Source: Ditylenchus dipsaci
Lineage: Eukaryota > Nematoda > Chromadorea > Rhabditida > Anguinidae
Assembly: GCA_004194705.1 (NCBI GenBank)
Contig: SADC01000963.1
Location: 1-64,000, forward strand
Length of the DNA stretch: 64,000 nt
Direction: 5' to 3'
The first letter of the stretch is position 1. Each line of letters begins with the position of its first letter. Below the pieces are notes generated by a model. That model saw only the letters and a list, made by a program, of their open reading frames with translations, was not told the DNA's origin and ran no database searches. A program made the translations under genes and the position numbers. Shown one piece after another: positions 1 through 10,710 of the stretch.

Positions 1-267
1 ATTTCGTCTGTTTCCGTCTCATTTTCGTTCATTGTTGTCTGTTTTTTTCTGAATAAAGCTATTTCGTTAAGGATTTTTCAAAAACAGTTTTCGAAAGGCG
101 CCAGAGGCGCCAGTCAAGCTAGTTTGCATGATAAGACAATCTAATAAAATGAAGCAAAATGAAAATTAGCCACAAAAGAAGTAAATTAGTTAAAAAAAAA
201 ATATTTCGCTTTTTTGCTTGGCTTATTCTAGTTCTAATTGCTCCAAAGTTTAAGATAAGAAAGCAAA

Positions 268-1960
268 ATGGCAAATCCAAGCAAGAAGAGTAGCGATCGA
301 AACAAGTCCAATGTCGCTTCGAATATCGACGATCTTCTGAAGCAGAATTCGGCAATCAAAGACTGGAGTGAAGTGCCTGAGGATTTTTTGAGTGTATAGT
401 AAGTGTAGGTAATTGAGTGTATAGTAGTCTTTGAAACACTGATGTTAAGTTGAGTTTGAATTCCTAATTTTCAGCGCAAGCCGCTTATTTCTTCGGTGAA
501 AAAGACAATCAAAGAGGTGGAAAAGAAGATTCTTAGTGTTCCAAACACCGCTTCAGCACTTACTTCACACAGAGGATACTCTCCATCGACCAGTAATAGA
601 GCTCGTATTCTTCTTCTTTGTCGTCGGATCAAAAGCGCCAGATGGATTTTTTCATTGAGGCCACTAAGCATGATCTTCAGGAGCCATTCTACGTAGCCGT
701 CTCGAATATTGACTTATCTGCTTCCATTGAAGACATCTTTACTTTTTCGGTGGGGCTAATGACGTAAGTGTAGCTGCTGTCATTTACGCCTGAAGCTGTA
801 TCAATGGCTACAATCCGTGTTTAGTTCTAATTTGAGTGCCCTGTATTTTTTCGGTTCACATCCGGTGTGTACCGTTCTTACTTAAAAATATAATTTTGCA
901 GGTTAGAGACATCTACAAATGCACGAATGATGAAGGTTTTTCTGGGGATTGCTTTATTGAAGTGAAAAGCCGTGAAAGCCTTTTCCATACTCTAAAAAAA
1001 GATCACGCGGTAATAATGCATACAGTCGAGTCTCGCTAAGAGTTAACATCTTTTCAAATCCTAAAATTTTTTCCTCGACTTTTAATCTTTTACCGAAATT
1101 GCAGTGCAGTCCCACAAGGATTTCAATTTTACCGTTATTTTCGCGCAATCTCCAAGTTCCAATTTCGACGTGATAAACGAATACCTGTTTTTGAAAATGA
1201 ATTGTCGTTTTCATGCTTTGACGCTTTAAGAAGCGTGGGTCCCAAAATTGTAGAATTGTGAAAACGACCGCTCAGATTAAACTCTCACGAATTTGTGGTC
1301 TAGACTGGATCTATTTCGGTACAATACTACGAAAATCGAGACGAAAATTGTCGTACCCAGCGAGGGAAATAAGGGCGTTACTAAACGTTATTGATGCGTT
1401 ACTCTTTATGGAGACTCGACTGTATTTGAAAAGTTCCGGACTGCTTAGTTCATCTTACTTTGCAGAGTTTCCACAATCGCAAAATTAGTGTCGGGGTTGC
1501 GGATCCTGAAACTGGAAAATGCTACAAAACGGAGTATTACTTGAAAAAGTGATTTCAAATCCGCCGTCTTTGCCTCGCAGAAATTATCCGCCTGGCTCAG
1601 CTTCTTCTGATGTCAGAAGTCAGTGGTTTCTTAATCAACCCCTTGCGTTATCCAAATAACTTAAGAACGAAATTTTTAGAAAACCCGCCAGTATCAAGTC
1701 AGCTCAGCAATTTCGCCACGCCAGGGGTTAGCAATATTCATATGTGTTGTAATTTGATAAAAAATAGGCTTTTCAGTCTCAACCGGAATGGAGTACAAGG
1801 CCTGTTTATGTTTACTCTTAGTTTAGCGGTGCTCATTTATATTCATTTTCAGGGTATATAAGGCGACATTTATGAACAGGAACTGGAATACTGGGCATCA
1901 CATTGACGATAAGAAGCCTCGAAATACTTCCAATAATACTAAGCATTCTTCTGGTGCTTG
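268..1960 (+). pseudogene. RRM-domain RNA-binding gene, eIF4B/eIF4H-like, with frame breaks
   Basis: Exons read as 268-393 (start ATG, 42 codons), 475-763, 902-1009, 1466 to about 1730 and about 1854-1960. Exons 2-4 encode one RRM: RNP2-like YVAVSNI, then the FFGGANDV loop region, RNP1-like GFSGDCFIEV and a final strand RKISVGVAD. The order and spacing match the eIF4B/eIF4H class of translation-initiation RNA-binding proteins, which stimulate the eIF4A helicase. The tail is rich in Asn, Ser, Arg and Pro. Splice junctions are GT-AG. Exon 2 needs two extra bases to stay in frame (near 588-592, and in the T run at 743-747). Exon 4 needs one extra A at 1544-1548, and the frame after that is uncertain. 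Intron 3 holds a pogo-like MITE. AATAAA follows at 2002. The family call is moderately sure. Whether it is a true pseudogene or has homopolymer sequencing errors is open. Confidence 0.6.
1023..1422. mobile_element. pogo-like MITE in intron 3 of the RRM gene
   Basis: Terminal inverted repeats read CAGTCGAGTCTC at the left and GAGACTCGACTG at the right, flanked by TA on both sides. The interior is non-coding. CAGT termini with TA duplication are typical of the Tc1/mariner-pogo (Tigger) group. It lies wholly inside the intron between exons 1009 and 1466. Confidence 0.75.
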
Positions 1961-2001
1961 AAACAATTTTCGTGGAATTGTCGTTGTTTTTTTGCTGTTG
2001 A

Positions 2002-2007
2002 AATAAA
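2002..2007 (+). terminator. AATAAA poly(A) signal of the RRM gene
   Basis: The hexamer lies about 40 nt after the predicted TGA stop at 1960, in a T-rich 3' region. Confidence 0.6.
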
Positions 2008-2094
2008 TTTTATGTTATGAAGGTTTTTTTCGCCAGTACTTACTTTATACCAGCTGGTGGCAGTCACTTTACTACACTTGATGAACCTTTGTTT

Positions 2095-2215
2095 GGCCTA
2101 CCCCAGGCCTAAGGGCTAAGCCTAAACTTGTTTTTTGCAAGGATAGTTACAGCAATTTTAAATAGTCGGATTCTTGGGGCGGGGGGGGGGTGTTATTCGC
2201 TACTAGCGCCAAAAA
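2095..2215 (+). repeat. dispersed repeat with GCCTAAGGGCTAA and CGCTACTAGCGCC motifs, copy 1
   Basis: The segment holds GCCTAAGGGCTAA, then GTAGTTACAGCAATTTT-like sequence, a poly-G tract and CGCTACTAGCGCC. The same order recurs at about 15,117-15,240 (reverse orientation) and 60,745-60,925. It is non-coding; its class is unknown. Confidence 0.6.
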
Positions 2216-2397
2216 AGCAACAGGGTGACCAACGCATAAAAATCTCTTTGTTGAATAGGGCCAGCCATTTTTTAAAACCTGTCAGTATGGTTCATGCGTC
2301 GCGTTTACAGTCTTTTTTGTGACTGACTAATTAGAGATGACTCTGTTGAGAAAGTACGATACACACAAGGTATTTTTCAAGTCTTGTTGTTAAATGG

Positions 2398-2800
2398 ACG
2401 ATACGTAAAAATGCCACGTTTTGGAGAAAAAGTGCCACGTTTTTGTGAAAATGTGCCACGTTTTAGGAAAAAGTGCCACGTTTTAGTGAAAAAGTGCCAC
2501 GTTTTTGTGAAAATCTGCCACGTTTTCTGGCAATAAGGTTTCTTAGACAAATCAATAATTTACACCTGAAATTTTGAAGATTACCATTAGCTTGCTATTG
2601 ATATGTCCTTGGAAACAAAGGGACACATAAAAACTAGGCATATCTGTGCAAAACTAGGCAAATTTGAAAAAAACGTGACACTTTTTCACTAAACGCGGCA
2701 CTTTTTCGCCTTCTTGACTAGAATCAAAAAAACGTGGCACTTTTTCACAAAAACGTGGCACTTTTTCTCCAGAACGTGGCATATTTCCGTTTTATCCGTT
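2398..2800. mobile_element. foldback element with inverted GTGCCACGTTTT arrays
   Basis: The left arm has about six tandem units of roughly 20 bp around AAAGTGCCACGTTTT (2,410-2,530). The right arm has about five units of the reverse complement AAACGTGGCACTTTTT (2,670-2,790). A non-repeated centre of about 140 bp lies between them. Inverted arrays of short words are the hallmark of Foldback-type elements. No coding sequence was seen. Confidence 0.7.
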
Positions 2801-3422
2801 GTTAAATTTACTGAGTTATGACTTAATGCTTTATGTCAACTTTACATTTAGCAAAACACATAATCGTTACCGTTTAAAGCATTTACAGTTTTGTAAATTG
2901 CAAGTTTTTGCAAGTTCTTTCATCAAGCTATCATCTTTATTCTCTTTGGATATGATTTACTTTGCAATACACATTTCTGAAAAATAGACAATTATTGTAT
3001 GGCTGTATTGATTTGCGGCGTTTCCCGTTTCAAAAAGCGCCAGTTTCAAAAATGTCCGTTTTCGTCATTAGCCGTTTTAGTCGTTAGCCGTTTTCGGCAT
3101 TTGTCGTTTTCAGGAGCTTTTTTCAAAATATTCCGTTTTCGACAAGATGAGTTTGGAAATTTGAGTTTTTAGAGAAATGAGTTTGGATAAATTTGGTTTT
3201 CGGAGGCATCTGAGTTTGCACACTCTTTCTTGGAAAGCTTCGTTATAGGTCAGTTTTGTGCTTGTTCTTTGCTCGTGTATATTTACATAGAAATCATCGA
3301 AGACTTCAATTTTTTCACCGATCCTCTCTCCAGGTCTACATAACCACCCTACTGGTGCTTATACCCACTATACTGATATACCCACCTACCATACAGGCCT
3401 ACCTACCCACCCTACCGGCATA

Positions 3423-3849
3423 CAGTCGAACCTCGATAGTAGATACCCCAAAAGTTCGTTCCCTAGTTGGGTCCGACACTTTTTTTAGCCCGATTTTCAA
3501 AGCTTTTTTTAAATTCTGTTTTGACAGTCTGGTCCCAAATATCGTGAGGATTCCGATTTTGCCGATCGTTTTTCAAAAATCAAATATTTTTGGCTCAAAA
3601 AAAGCAAAACCTCGATAGTAGATACCCCTTTTTTAAAAAGAGGGGTATCTACTATCGAGGTTTTGCTTTTTTTGAGCCAAAAATATTTGATTTTTGAAAA
3701 ACGATCGGCAAAATCGGAATCCTCACGATATTTGGGACCAGACTGTCAAAACAGAATTTAAAAAAAGCTTTGAAAATCGGGCTAAAAAAAGTGTCGGACC
3801 CAACTAGGGAACGAACTTTTTGGGGGTATCTACTATCGAGGTTCGACTG
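3423..3849. mobile_element. near-perfect palindromic pogo-like MITE
   Basis: Both ends read CAGTCGAACCTCGATAGTAG (right end as reverse complement), flanked by TA. The two arms, each about 200 bp, are almost perfectly complementary up to the centre near 3,630, so the whole unit can fold into one long hairpin. It is non-coding. Confidence 0.85.
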
Positions 3850-4293
3850 TACATTGATATCTATTTACCTACAGTACCCACTTGAGTAGTTGGGGTTGGA
3901 GTTGGTGTGATTTTTTTGGCCCTATCAAATCGTGTTTTTTATGAAGTTTTAAGTATGAAAGCTAGATTTGTTTTAAATTTTTTGAAGATTTTTTTGGGAC
4001 ATCCAGGTGGATATCCACCTGACCATAGGGTACCCAAACCACGGTTCAGGGTTTTAATAAATAAAATCGAAATTTCGGTCTTATTAAACCTGGTACACCA
4101 CAGGATTTTGAATCAGTAAAAATGCTTTGTTTTGATTTTCAGCGTGACATCTAAAAAGGATATCCTAAAAAGAGACTACAGACAGAAGTCCCCGATATTA
4201 GCGAACTAGGCGAACTGGCGCCCTTTCGGCGCCTGCGTCATGAAAGCGAAGTTCAGTGTAGTATAGCACTACAGTACCAATTAGGTCGTAAAC

Positions 4294-5090
4294 TAGAGAT
4301 AGAAACGCCGTTTTGCGATGTTTTTGAGTTCCGCCTATTTTTTAGCCAACTTTTGTAAGCCAGAGCTTAATTTTTATAACACACCTTCCTAACAACTTTT
4401 AATGCTTTACAACATGCTATTATTGGATTTTCGTAGTCAAATAGTTTATTTCCAGAAAACAGCCTCTCAAAAAAACATCGCAAGAGGAATTTCATTTTTC
4501 GGCTTGCGATGTTTTTGCGATGTTTTTTTGAGAGCTTTTTTTCATAAACATTTTTTTATAATTTTTACCAGATGTTATATACCAAAATGTAGCTCAATTA
4601 AAGTTAGCTAAGGAATGTGAAGTTTTTTTAACCATACGTCTTTATCATCATCGTCAAAATTGAGCCGAAACATGACAGAAATGACAATCAGAAAAATAAT
4701 TTTACGTCATGTTTCGGCTCAATTTTGACGATGATGATGAAAACGTATGGTTAAACAAACTACACATTCCTCAGCTAACTTTAATTGAGCTACATTTTGG
4801 CATATAACATCTAGCAAAAAATTATAACAAAATGTTTATGAAAAAAAGATCTCGAAAAAACATCGCAAAAACATCGCAAGCCGAAAAATGAAATTCCTCT
4901 TTGCGATGTTTTTTTGAGAGGCTGTTTTCTGGAAAAAAACTATATAACTACAAAAATCCAATAATAGCATGTTGTTAAGCATTAAAAGTTGTTAGGAAGG
5001 TGTGTTATAAAAGTTGAGCTCTGGCTTACAAAAGTTGGCTAAAAAATAGGCGAAACTCAAAAACATCGCAAAACGGCGTTTCTATCTCTA
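4294..5090. mobile_element. 800-bp foldback element with ~380-bp arms
   Basis: The left arm starts AGAGATAGAAACGCCG and the right arm ends with its complement. The arms are highly similar over about 380 bp each around a loop of roughly 30 bp at 4,675-4,706. Both arms contain repeated AACATCGCAA words. No reading frame was found. Confidence 0.85.
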
Positions 5091-5163
5091 TCGTAAACCC
5101 ACTTCGCGTGATTGGCATTTTATGAGCTATTTGCTCAAAGGAATTTCAACCCATTTTTTTAGT

Positions 5164-5430
5164 TTAACAGTCAAGAAAAACTTCTTTCCACACAATGTTT
5201 TTCACTTTATTTTTGCTGTCACATTTCACTGCAACTTTGATAAACTGCCACGCCCTTGCACGGGAAAATGCAACATATGTCATTCCGTGGGTAAACACAG
5301 GATCTGTCAGGTCAATTCCAACAAAATCGATTGTTTGGCCTTGACTTTTATTAATTGTCATGGCAAAGCATGGTTTAATAGGGAACTGTTTCCTGTATAG
5401 TGTAAATGAAAATATTCGAACTAATATTTG
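5164..5430 (-). pseudogene. Helitron/Pif1-like helicase C-terminal fragment
   Basis: Read on the minus strand, the frame contains FPIKPCFAMTINKSQGQT, then GIDLTDPVFTHGMTYVAFSR. These match helicase motif VI and the C-terminal end of Pif1-family helicases carried by Helitrons, where the TINKSQGQT and YVA(L/F)SR blocks are diagnostic. Only about 90 residues remain. Upstream motifs (Walker A and B) and the Rep nuclease are absent. It ends at a TGA near 5,164. Its sequence differs clearly from the helicase at 62.9-64 kb, so it comes from another Helitron lineage. Confidence 0.8.
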
Positions 5431-5603
5431 AACTCAAGCCAAACTACAGTTCTCGTGTCGAGACAAATTCCATTTTTGAAATCTAAAAGTGAAAGGAATC
5501 CTGGTAAAATAGAAGTTTTCTAATAAAAATAGCTTTCATAAAAATAGGCAGATGCCCCTCTTGGAACGCGAATTTTTCAACGTTCTTTCTTTTTAATGAT
5601 AGA

Positions 5604-5632
5604 CTAGCTTTTGCCCGCCCTACGGGCGGGTT
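5604..5632 (-). mobile_element. Helitron 3' terminus (hairpin plus CTAG)
   Basis: On the minus strand there is a 17-nt GC hairpin (CCCGCCC-GTA-GGGCGGG), a 6-nt spacer CAAAAG, then CTAG followed by T. Helitrons end in a short hairpin a few bases before CTRR and insert between A and T. The element body would lie toward higher coordinates. Its 5' end was not identified. Confidence 0.65.
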
Positions 5633-6105
5633 TTATTTTTCGCTTATGTTTTCATGTCATTTTTCAATTTAATTTTCCTCGATTTTTCTGTATCACTTTT
5701 AATTTACTTTCCGTCTATCTTTTCATTTCAACCGGTTTTCAAATGCTTTCAAAAATCAAGAAAAGCTCGGATTTCAACGGTTTAATCTTTGATTCGGAGT
5801 TTCATCACATACTTGGATGACTAAAATAAAAAGTGTTTGCGGACCCTACGGTCGGGTTGTATATTCCGATTCTTATTACGTAGATATTTTTATGAAACTA
5901 TTTTATGATCAGATCATAGCTCCAATTATTGTCTAGGAACCATATAAGTCTGTTTTCGCTGCTGAATTAATAAAAAATGCTCGCTTTGTTTTTCTATAGA
6001 AAGATTGTTGAAAACGAAACAGAACATTTTTATGACCGAAATCAATAACCTGAAGATAACATTTGATGAGATTTGCTTAAAATCTTTCTTTTATACAGCG
6101 TTTCT

Positions 6106-6790
6106 TTATTCCGGACTTTGATATTCATCGACGTGCTTCATCAGACTTATTTGCTCTTCAGTAAGGTGAACATCCGTCCACGGCAAAAAGGTCCACTTCC
6201 CAATCCCACCACCAAGAATAGCAGCAACGACGGTTTTGCTTTCAGCCATTGCAAGAGGATGCTGAGGATCCGATTGAGATATAGCATTACAGATCTGAAG
6301 TTTCTGATATTATTTAACACCCCAGTATTGAAAATCAGACCTCCGATACTTGACTCTCAAATTCCTTTGTCGGTTTTTTATCTTCAAGATCTTGCGACAG
6401 ATTCTCTGATGCGTATCCTTTCGGAGGCACGCTGCTGTAATTGAACAAAGAAAAACGACTCTTATGAAACCTGCTGTTGACGCTGTAGTATTTTCTGCTA
6501 AGTGCAGTTTTGGCGACCAGAAAGGGATTCTTTTTCATCACAGCTCGACGGATCTTCATGGCTTTGGTGTTCTGAGCACGCTGCAGTACCGTTTTGCTAC
6601 ACTTTGATTTTTTCGAAACTTCCGTGTTCGCTCTGAGTTAGATGCCGGTTGATTTGGAATAACTTCACTAACATCTACAAAAACCAAATAAATATTTCAG
6701 AATGAGAAATGCTAATAAATTTACCATCAAAAGAATTTTTTATAAGACTCATTTCTATACCACCGTGCAAGTCGAAACCAATAGTTAATT
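6106..6790 (-). CDS. 3' exons of an unrecognised protein-coding gene
   Basis: Three minus-strand exons join in phase: 6790-6725, 6674-6341 and 6303-6106 (stop TAA). The introns are 50 and 37 nt with GT-AG ends. The middle exon is very basic (motif KAMKIRRAVMKKNP). The last exon contains AILGGGIGKWTFLPWTDVHL. The middle exon is one base short: its A run (T6 at 6608-6613 on the plus strand) would restore the frame if it had seven bases. The 5' part is not identified; it would lie upstream, near or beyond the tandem repeat at 7-8 kb. I recognise no family. The exon structure and consistent phase argue that it is a real gene. Confidence 0.5.
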
Positions 6791-6998
6791 CTAAGACAGA
6801 AAGGCCACCGCTCGGGTTCAATATAAGCTTAAAAAATTAATCAAATCTTTCAAAACAGACAGCTTAATATTGACTTTCACCAAATATTCATGCAAGAATG
6901 TACGATGACTTCTTCGCTACAGCAATATCAAAAAATAAAATAAAAGTGTTCCCTTAAAAATTTATTCGTATATTACAATATTCATTTAACAAAACTTA

Positions 6999-7975
6999 TT
7001 TCTTCTACTTCTCTTAAGACACCACAAAGAGGAGAAAGACTAAACCAAAACGATTTATATTGAATCATAGAAGCATGAAACAGTTCCAGTATCGTGATTC
7101 TTTAACACTTCTCTTGAGAATTCACGAAGAGGAGAGAGACTAAACAGGAAATATTTATATTAAATCATAAAAGCATGAAACAGTTCCATTACCATGATTC
7201 TTCAGAAATTCTTGTGAGACATAACAAAGAGGAAAGAGACTGAACCAAAAAGATTTATATTGAATCATAGAAGCATGAAACAGTTTCAGTACCATGATTT
7301 GACACCACTCGGGTTTAGCGCCTTGATTCTTCAGCACTTCTCCTAAGACACAACGAAGAAGAGAGATACTAAACCGAAAAGATTCATATTAAATCATAGA
7401 AGCATGAAACAGTTTCAGTACTATGATTCTTCAACACTTCTCTTGAGACACCACGAAGAGAAGAGAGACCAAACCAAAAAGATTTATATTGAATCATAGA
7501 AGCATGAAACAGTTCCAGTACCCTGATTGGCCACCACTCGGGTTAACCTGCTTGGTTCTTCGGTCTTTTTATTGAGAAACTACGAAGAGAAGAGAGACTG
7601 AACCAAAAATAATTATCACGGAATCACAGAAGCATAAAACAGTACCATGATTGGCTACCACTCGGGTTGAGCTGCTTGATTCTGCGGCACTTCTCTTGAG
7701 ACACTACGAAGATAGACTAAACCAAAAAGATTTATATTGAATCATAGAAGCATAAAAATAGTACCATCATTGGCCACCACTCGGGTTGAGCTGCTTGATT
7801 CTTCGGCACTTCTCTTGAGACACTACGAAGATAGACTAAACCAAAAAGATTTATATTGAATCATAGAAGCATAAAATAGTACCATCATTGGCCACCACTC
7901 GGGTTGAGCTGCTTGATTCTTCGGCACTTCTCTCGAGACACTACGAAGAGAGTCTTAACCAAAAAGATTTAAGAA
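6999..7975. repeat. tandem repeat with ~80-120 bp units
   Basis: About nine units share CACTTCTCTTGAGACAC, AGACTAAACCAAAAAGATTT and GAATCATAGAAGCATGAAAC. Some units add a block of about 40 bp containing CCACCACTCGGGTTGAGC. The rightmost units (7,640-7,960) are the most alike, which suggests recent local expansion. The CCACCGCTCGGGTT word also occurs singly at 6,808, beside the first visible exon of the neighbouring gene. Confidence 0.85.
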
Positions 7976-8103
7976 CAAACAGATAGTCAACCACTGAATT
8001 TTGAGAAACAAAACATAATGAAAGTCTGAAAGGCTAAATCTCGGTAGAACATTTACTCTATTTCATTGCATGACCAACTTTCAAACGACGATTTTGAGAC
8101 ATA

Positions 8104-8170
8104 ACGTTACACACACCGTTACACACACCGTTACACACACCGTTACACACACCGTTACACACACACAACT
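8104..8170. repeat. 12-bp minisatellite GTTACACACACC
   Basis: Five perfect head-to-tail copies of CGTTACACACAC occur here. A related GTTACACACACACACAC tract is at 8,470-8,490. Open frames across it on the minus strand are artefacts of the repeat. Confidence 0.9.
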
Positions 8171-8622
8171 CTCTTTTAGTATATAGGATGACATCTTGAG
8201 AAACACGATGAACTTGGCCGCAAAAGCGATTTCGCCCCTTATGACCCATTTTTGATCTTCAAAGTCAAAAAAACTCGAAAAAAGAAGATTTTCAACCCTA
8301 ATTGTCAACTGCAAGGGACAAAAACTCGAATTTTTTCGCAGTAATCTTCAAAACTGAATTTTATAGATCCTCCGCCGTTAAAAGAGCTATCGATGAGCAA
8401 AAATTTGCCTAATAAAATATCTCCCAGAAAAAAGATATAACTGGTGAAGCGGGAATTGGCATGTATTAGCGTTACACACACACACACACAACTGACCCAA
8501 ATACTATATAGAGATTTCCGAACTAATATTTTCGACAACGGAAATATCCAAATTATTTTTTTCGAGAACAGAAATTTTTTTTTTAAAATTTCACAGAAAA
8601 AAAAATTTTTTAAAATATTATT

Positions 8623-8797
8623 AGGTTCAAACCCTAATCCATCAGTGCAGGTGCGTGGAATAATCTTATAATAATATTTTTTGGGTCACTCTACTCACCG
8701 GGTCTGGCCGTAAAGCATCGTCTGACACAATCCGCAAAAGCATACCCATTTTCGTCAAAGCTTAGTTTGAAGACATTGACTATTTGGATATTTTTTG
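8623..8797. repeat. 175-bp direct repeat, copy 1
   Basis: By eye this is identical base for base to 9,151-9,325. It begins AGGTTCAAACCC and ends GGATATTTTTTG. The two copies are in the same orientation, 528 bp apart, and flank the last exon of the secreted cysteine-rich gene. Confidence 0.9.
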
Positions 8798-9039
8798 GAT
8801 ACTTTTGAAAAAATATTATCGGAACCCAAAAATGTTCAAAAAAATTTGTCCCGAAACGGTAAAAGATCAAATTTATATCTTTCAAAACGGCTAATGACGA
8901 AAATGGCTAATGATGAAAACGGACATTTTTGAAACTGGCGCTTTTTGAAACGGGAAACGCCGAAAATCAATACAGCCTTATTGTATCCATCCAGAGTAAA
9001 GGTTCTATAACAAACCCTATGCCAGCAGCTGCCAAGCAA

Positions 9040-9649
9040 TCACAAAACTTCTTTCAGCCTCACACCAGCCTTCCACTCTTCAAGTGATGGTCTTTTTACT
9101 CCACAACTGTAAATAAAAAAAATGAACTAACTATTACTTTAAAAAACGTAAGGTTCAAACCCTAATCCATCAGTGCAGGTGCGTGGAATAATCTTATAAT
9201 AATATTTTTTGGGTCACTCTACTCACCGGGTCTGGCCGTAAAGCATCGTCTGACACAATCCGCAAAAGCATACCCATTTTCGTCAAAGCTTAGTTTGAAG
9301 ACATTGACTATTTGGATATTTTTTGCAACTCTATCGAGGTGCCGTTATTTGTAGAGGTGTTTTTGGTAATCTCCTCATAGCAGTGATTGTTCCCTTGAGC
9401 GTTCCACTGAAAGCATTTCTTGCCCTCTTCCTCTTTGCCTTCAAACTTGGGAGAGTCCTTTACCAACTTATGCAGGCACTGATCAGCACAGGGTTTAAAC
9501 TTGGAGGTCTCTTTTTGTAGGCATTTATCTAGCCCTTCACACGTGCATTGGCGAATAGTTGGAGAGTTAGGTAAGCTATCTTGATCTTCTCTCTCAGATT
9601 TAAAAGCTGAGATACTCAGAAATAAGAAGATAATACAAATATAATACAT
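9040..9649 (-). CDS. small secreted cysteine-rich protein
   Basis: Exon 1 runs from ATG at 9649 to 9330 and exon 2 from 9106 to the TGA at 9040. They join in phase (320 + 67 nt, 128 residues) across a 223-nt GT-AG intron. Without splicing, the frame would instead stop at 9308. The N-terminus is a clear signal peptide (hydrophobic YYICIIFLFLSISAF). The mature part has a C-x-C, C, C-x3-C pattern and two later cysteines, plus one in exon 2, with Lys/Glu-rich spacers. That suggests a disulphide-bonded extracellular protein, but I do not recognise the family. The intron holds copy 2 of the 175-bp repeat, which ends 3 nt from the donor. Confidence 0.6.
9151..9325. repeat. 175-bp direct repeat, copy 2 (intronic)
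   Basis: Identical to 8,623-8,797. It fills most of the intron of the secreted cysteine-rich gene and changes the apparent C-terminus if the intron is not removed. Confidence 0.9.
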
Positions 9650-9739
9650 TAAAACTCCTAGATTACTAGTCCAGTAAAATATCGAAAGAGTAAACCTTGA
9701 AAAAACAAAGGCCCTAAGAAACGAGCCTTCAAATACCGT

Positions 9740-9965
9740 ATTTTATCTAATGGGCACCCTTCTCTGCTTACCCAGCCTCTACTTTAAAGGTCCATATCTC
9801 GAGGCAGAACCAAAATTTTGCAAATCTGCTTTTTGCGTTTTCTTAACTCTTACAAGCTCTGTCGATTCCGTCTTTTTGATTTTAAGTAAGACCCGAAATC
9901 TCAAAATACACCCAAAATATTGCCTGATTTTCAGTGGGTTGAAGAATGAACAGAAAAATGGCATT
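9740..9965. mobile_element. relic of the CCGTATTTT MITE family
   Basis: The internal block AAATCTGCTTTTTGCGTTTTC followed by CTTAACT is shared with 23,700-23,880 and, reversed, with the complete copies at 28,525-28,767 and 37,114-37,374. An ACCGTATTTTATCTAAT end is visible at 9,736; the other end is lost. Confidence 0.6.
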
Positions 9966-10074
9966 TAGACAATTACACTTTATGGTGATATTTTAAATTT
10001 TAACTATTTTTGAACTTATTTAAACTAACTGAATCACACTCCACTAAAAAAACCATCGTTAAAGAGCCATGGCC

Positions 10075-10262
10075 ACGCCAGGGATGAGAATTTGGTCCTA
10101 TTTGCTTAAAATTTAGGACCATTTTAGTCCTAAAAAGGTCCTAATAATAGTATGGTCCTATATTTTAGGACTATAGTCCTACTTAGGACAATAGTTCTAT
10201 TTAGTACAATAGTCCTATTAAGACATAGTCTTATATAGGACTATTCAAAACTATAGTCCTAT
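10075..10262. repeat. AGGACTATAGTCCTA array, possible hAT end
   Basis: About ten variants of TAGTCCTAT and its complement occur in tandem. The left edge reads CAGGGATGAGAAT, which resembles a hAT terminus. The right side is cut by the composite element at 10,264. No target duplication could be assigned. Confidence 0.5.
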
Positions 10263-10329
10263 ATAGTCAACTCTCAATTAAACAAACCCTCGATTTAACG
10301 AAACTCTCGATTTAACGAACCTACTAGGG

Positions 10330-10710
10330 TAAAATTTTTTATACATTTACATTTTTACATTTTTTCGGAATATTTGAAACTTTTGATTAAAAATCGACAA
10401 TTTTGACAGTAAAAATTTTCGGAAAGTCGCCTGTAATACCAAAATCTCTTCCTGAATCCGAATCCGTTGAGATCAGGTCCGAAAAATTTCAGGAAGCTGA
10501 GATATCTTTCAAAGTAGGGAAGTGGTTCAAATTTTCTGCGTGTCTACTCAAAATACCAATATCTCAGCTCCCTGAAAATTTTCGGACGTGATCTCAACGG
10601 ATTCGGATTCAAGAAGAAATTTTGGTGCTAGGGGTGACTTTCTGGTAACTTTTACTGTCAAAATCGTCGATTTTTAATCAAAAGTTTCAAATATTCCGAA
10701 AAAATGGTGG
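10330..10710. mobile_element. palindromic MITE, CCGTTGAGATCAGGTCCG family, copy 1
   Basis: The arms AAACTTTTGATTAAAAATCG and its complement face each other, with ATCCGTTGAGATCAGGTCCG repeated inverted inside. Other copies are at 12,973-13,350 and 31,515-31,725. It is nested in the composite pogo-like element. Confidence 0.75.

Noticed and set aside
8058..8314. Open frames across the GTTACACACACC minisatellite
   Set aside because: They only translate the repeat (Val-Cys-Asn runs) and lack start context, splice partners or homology.
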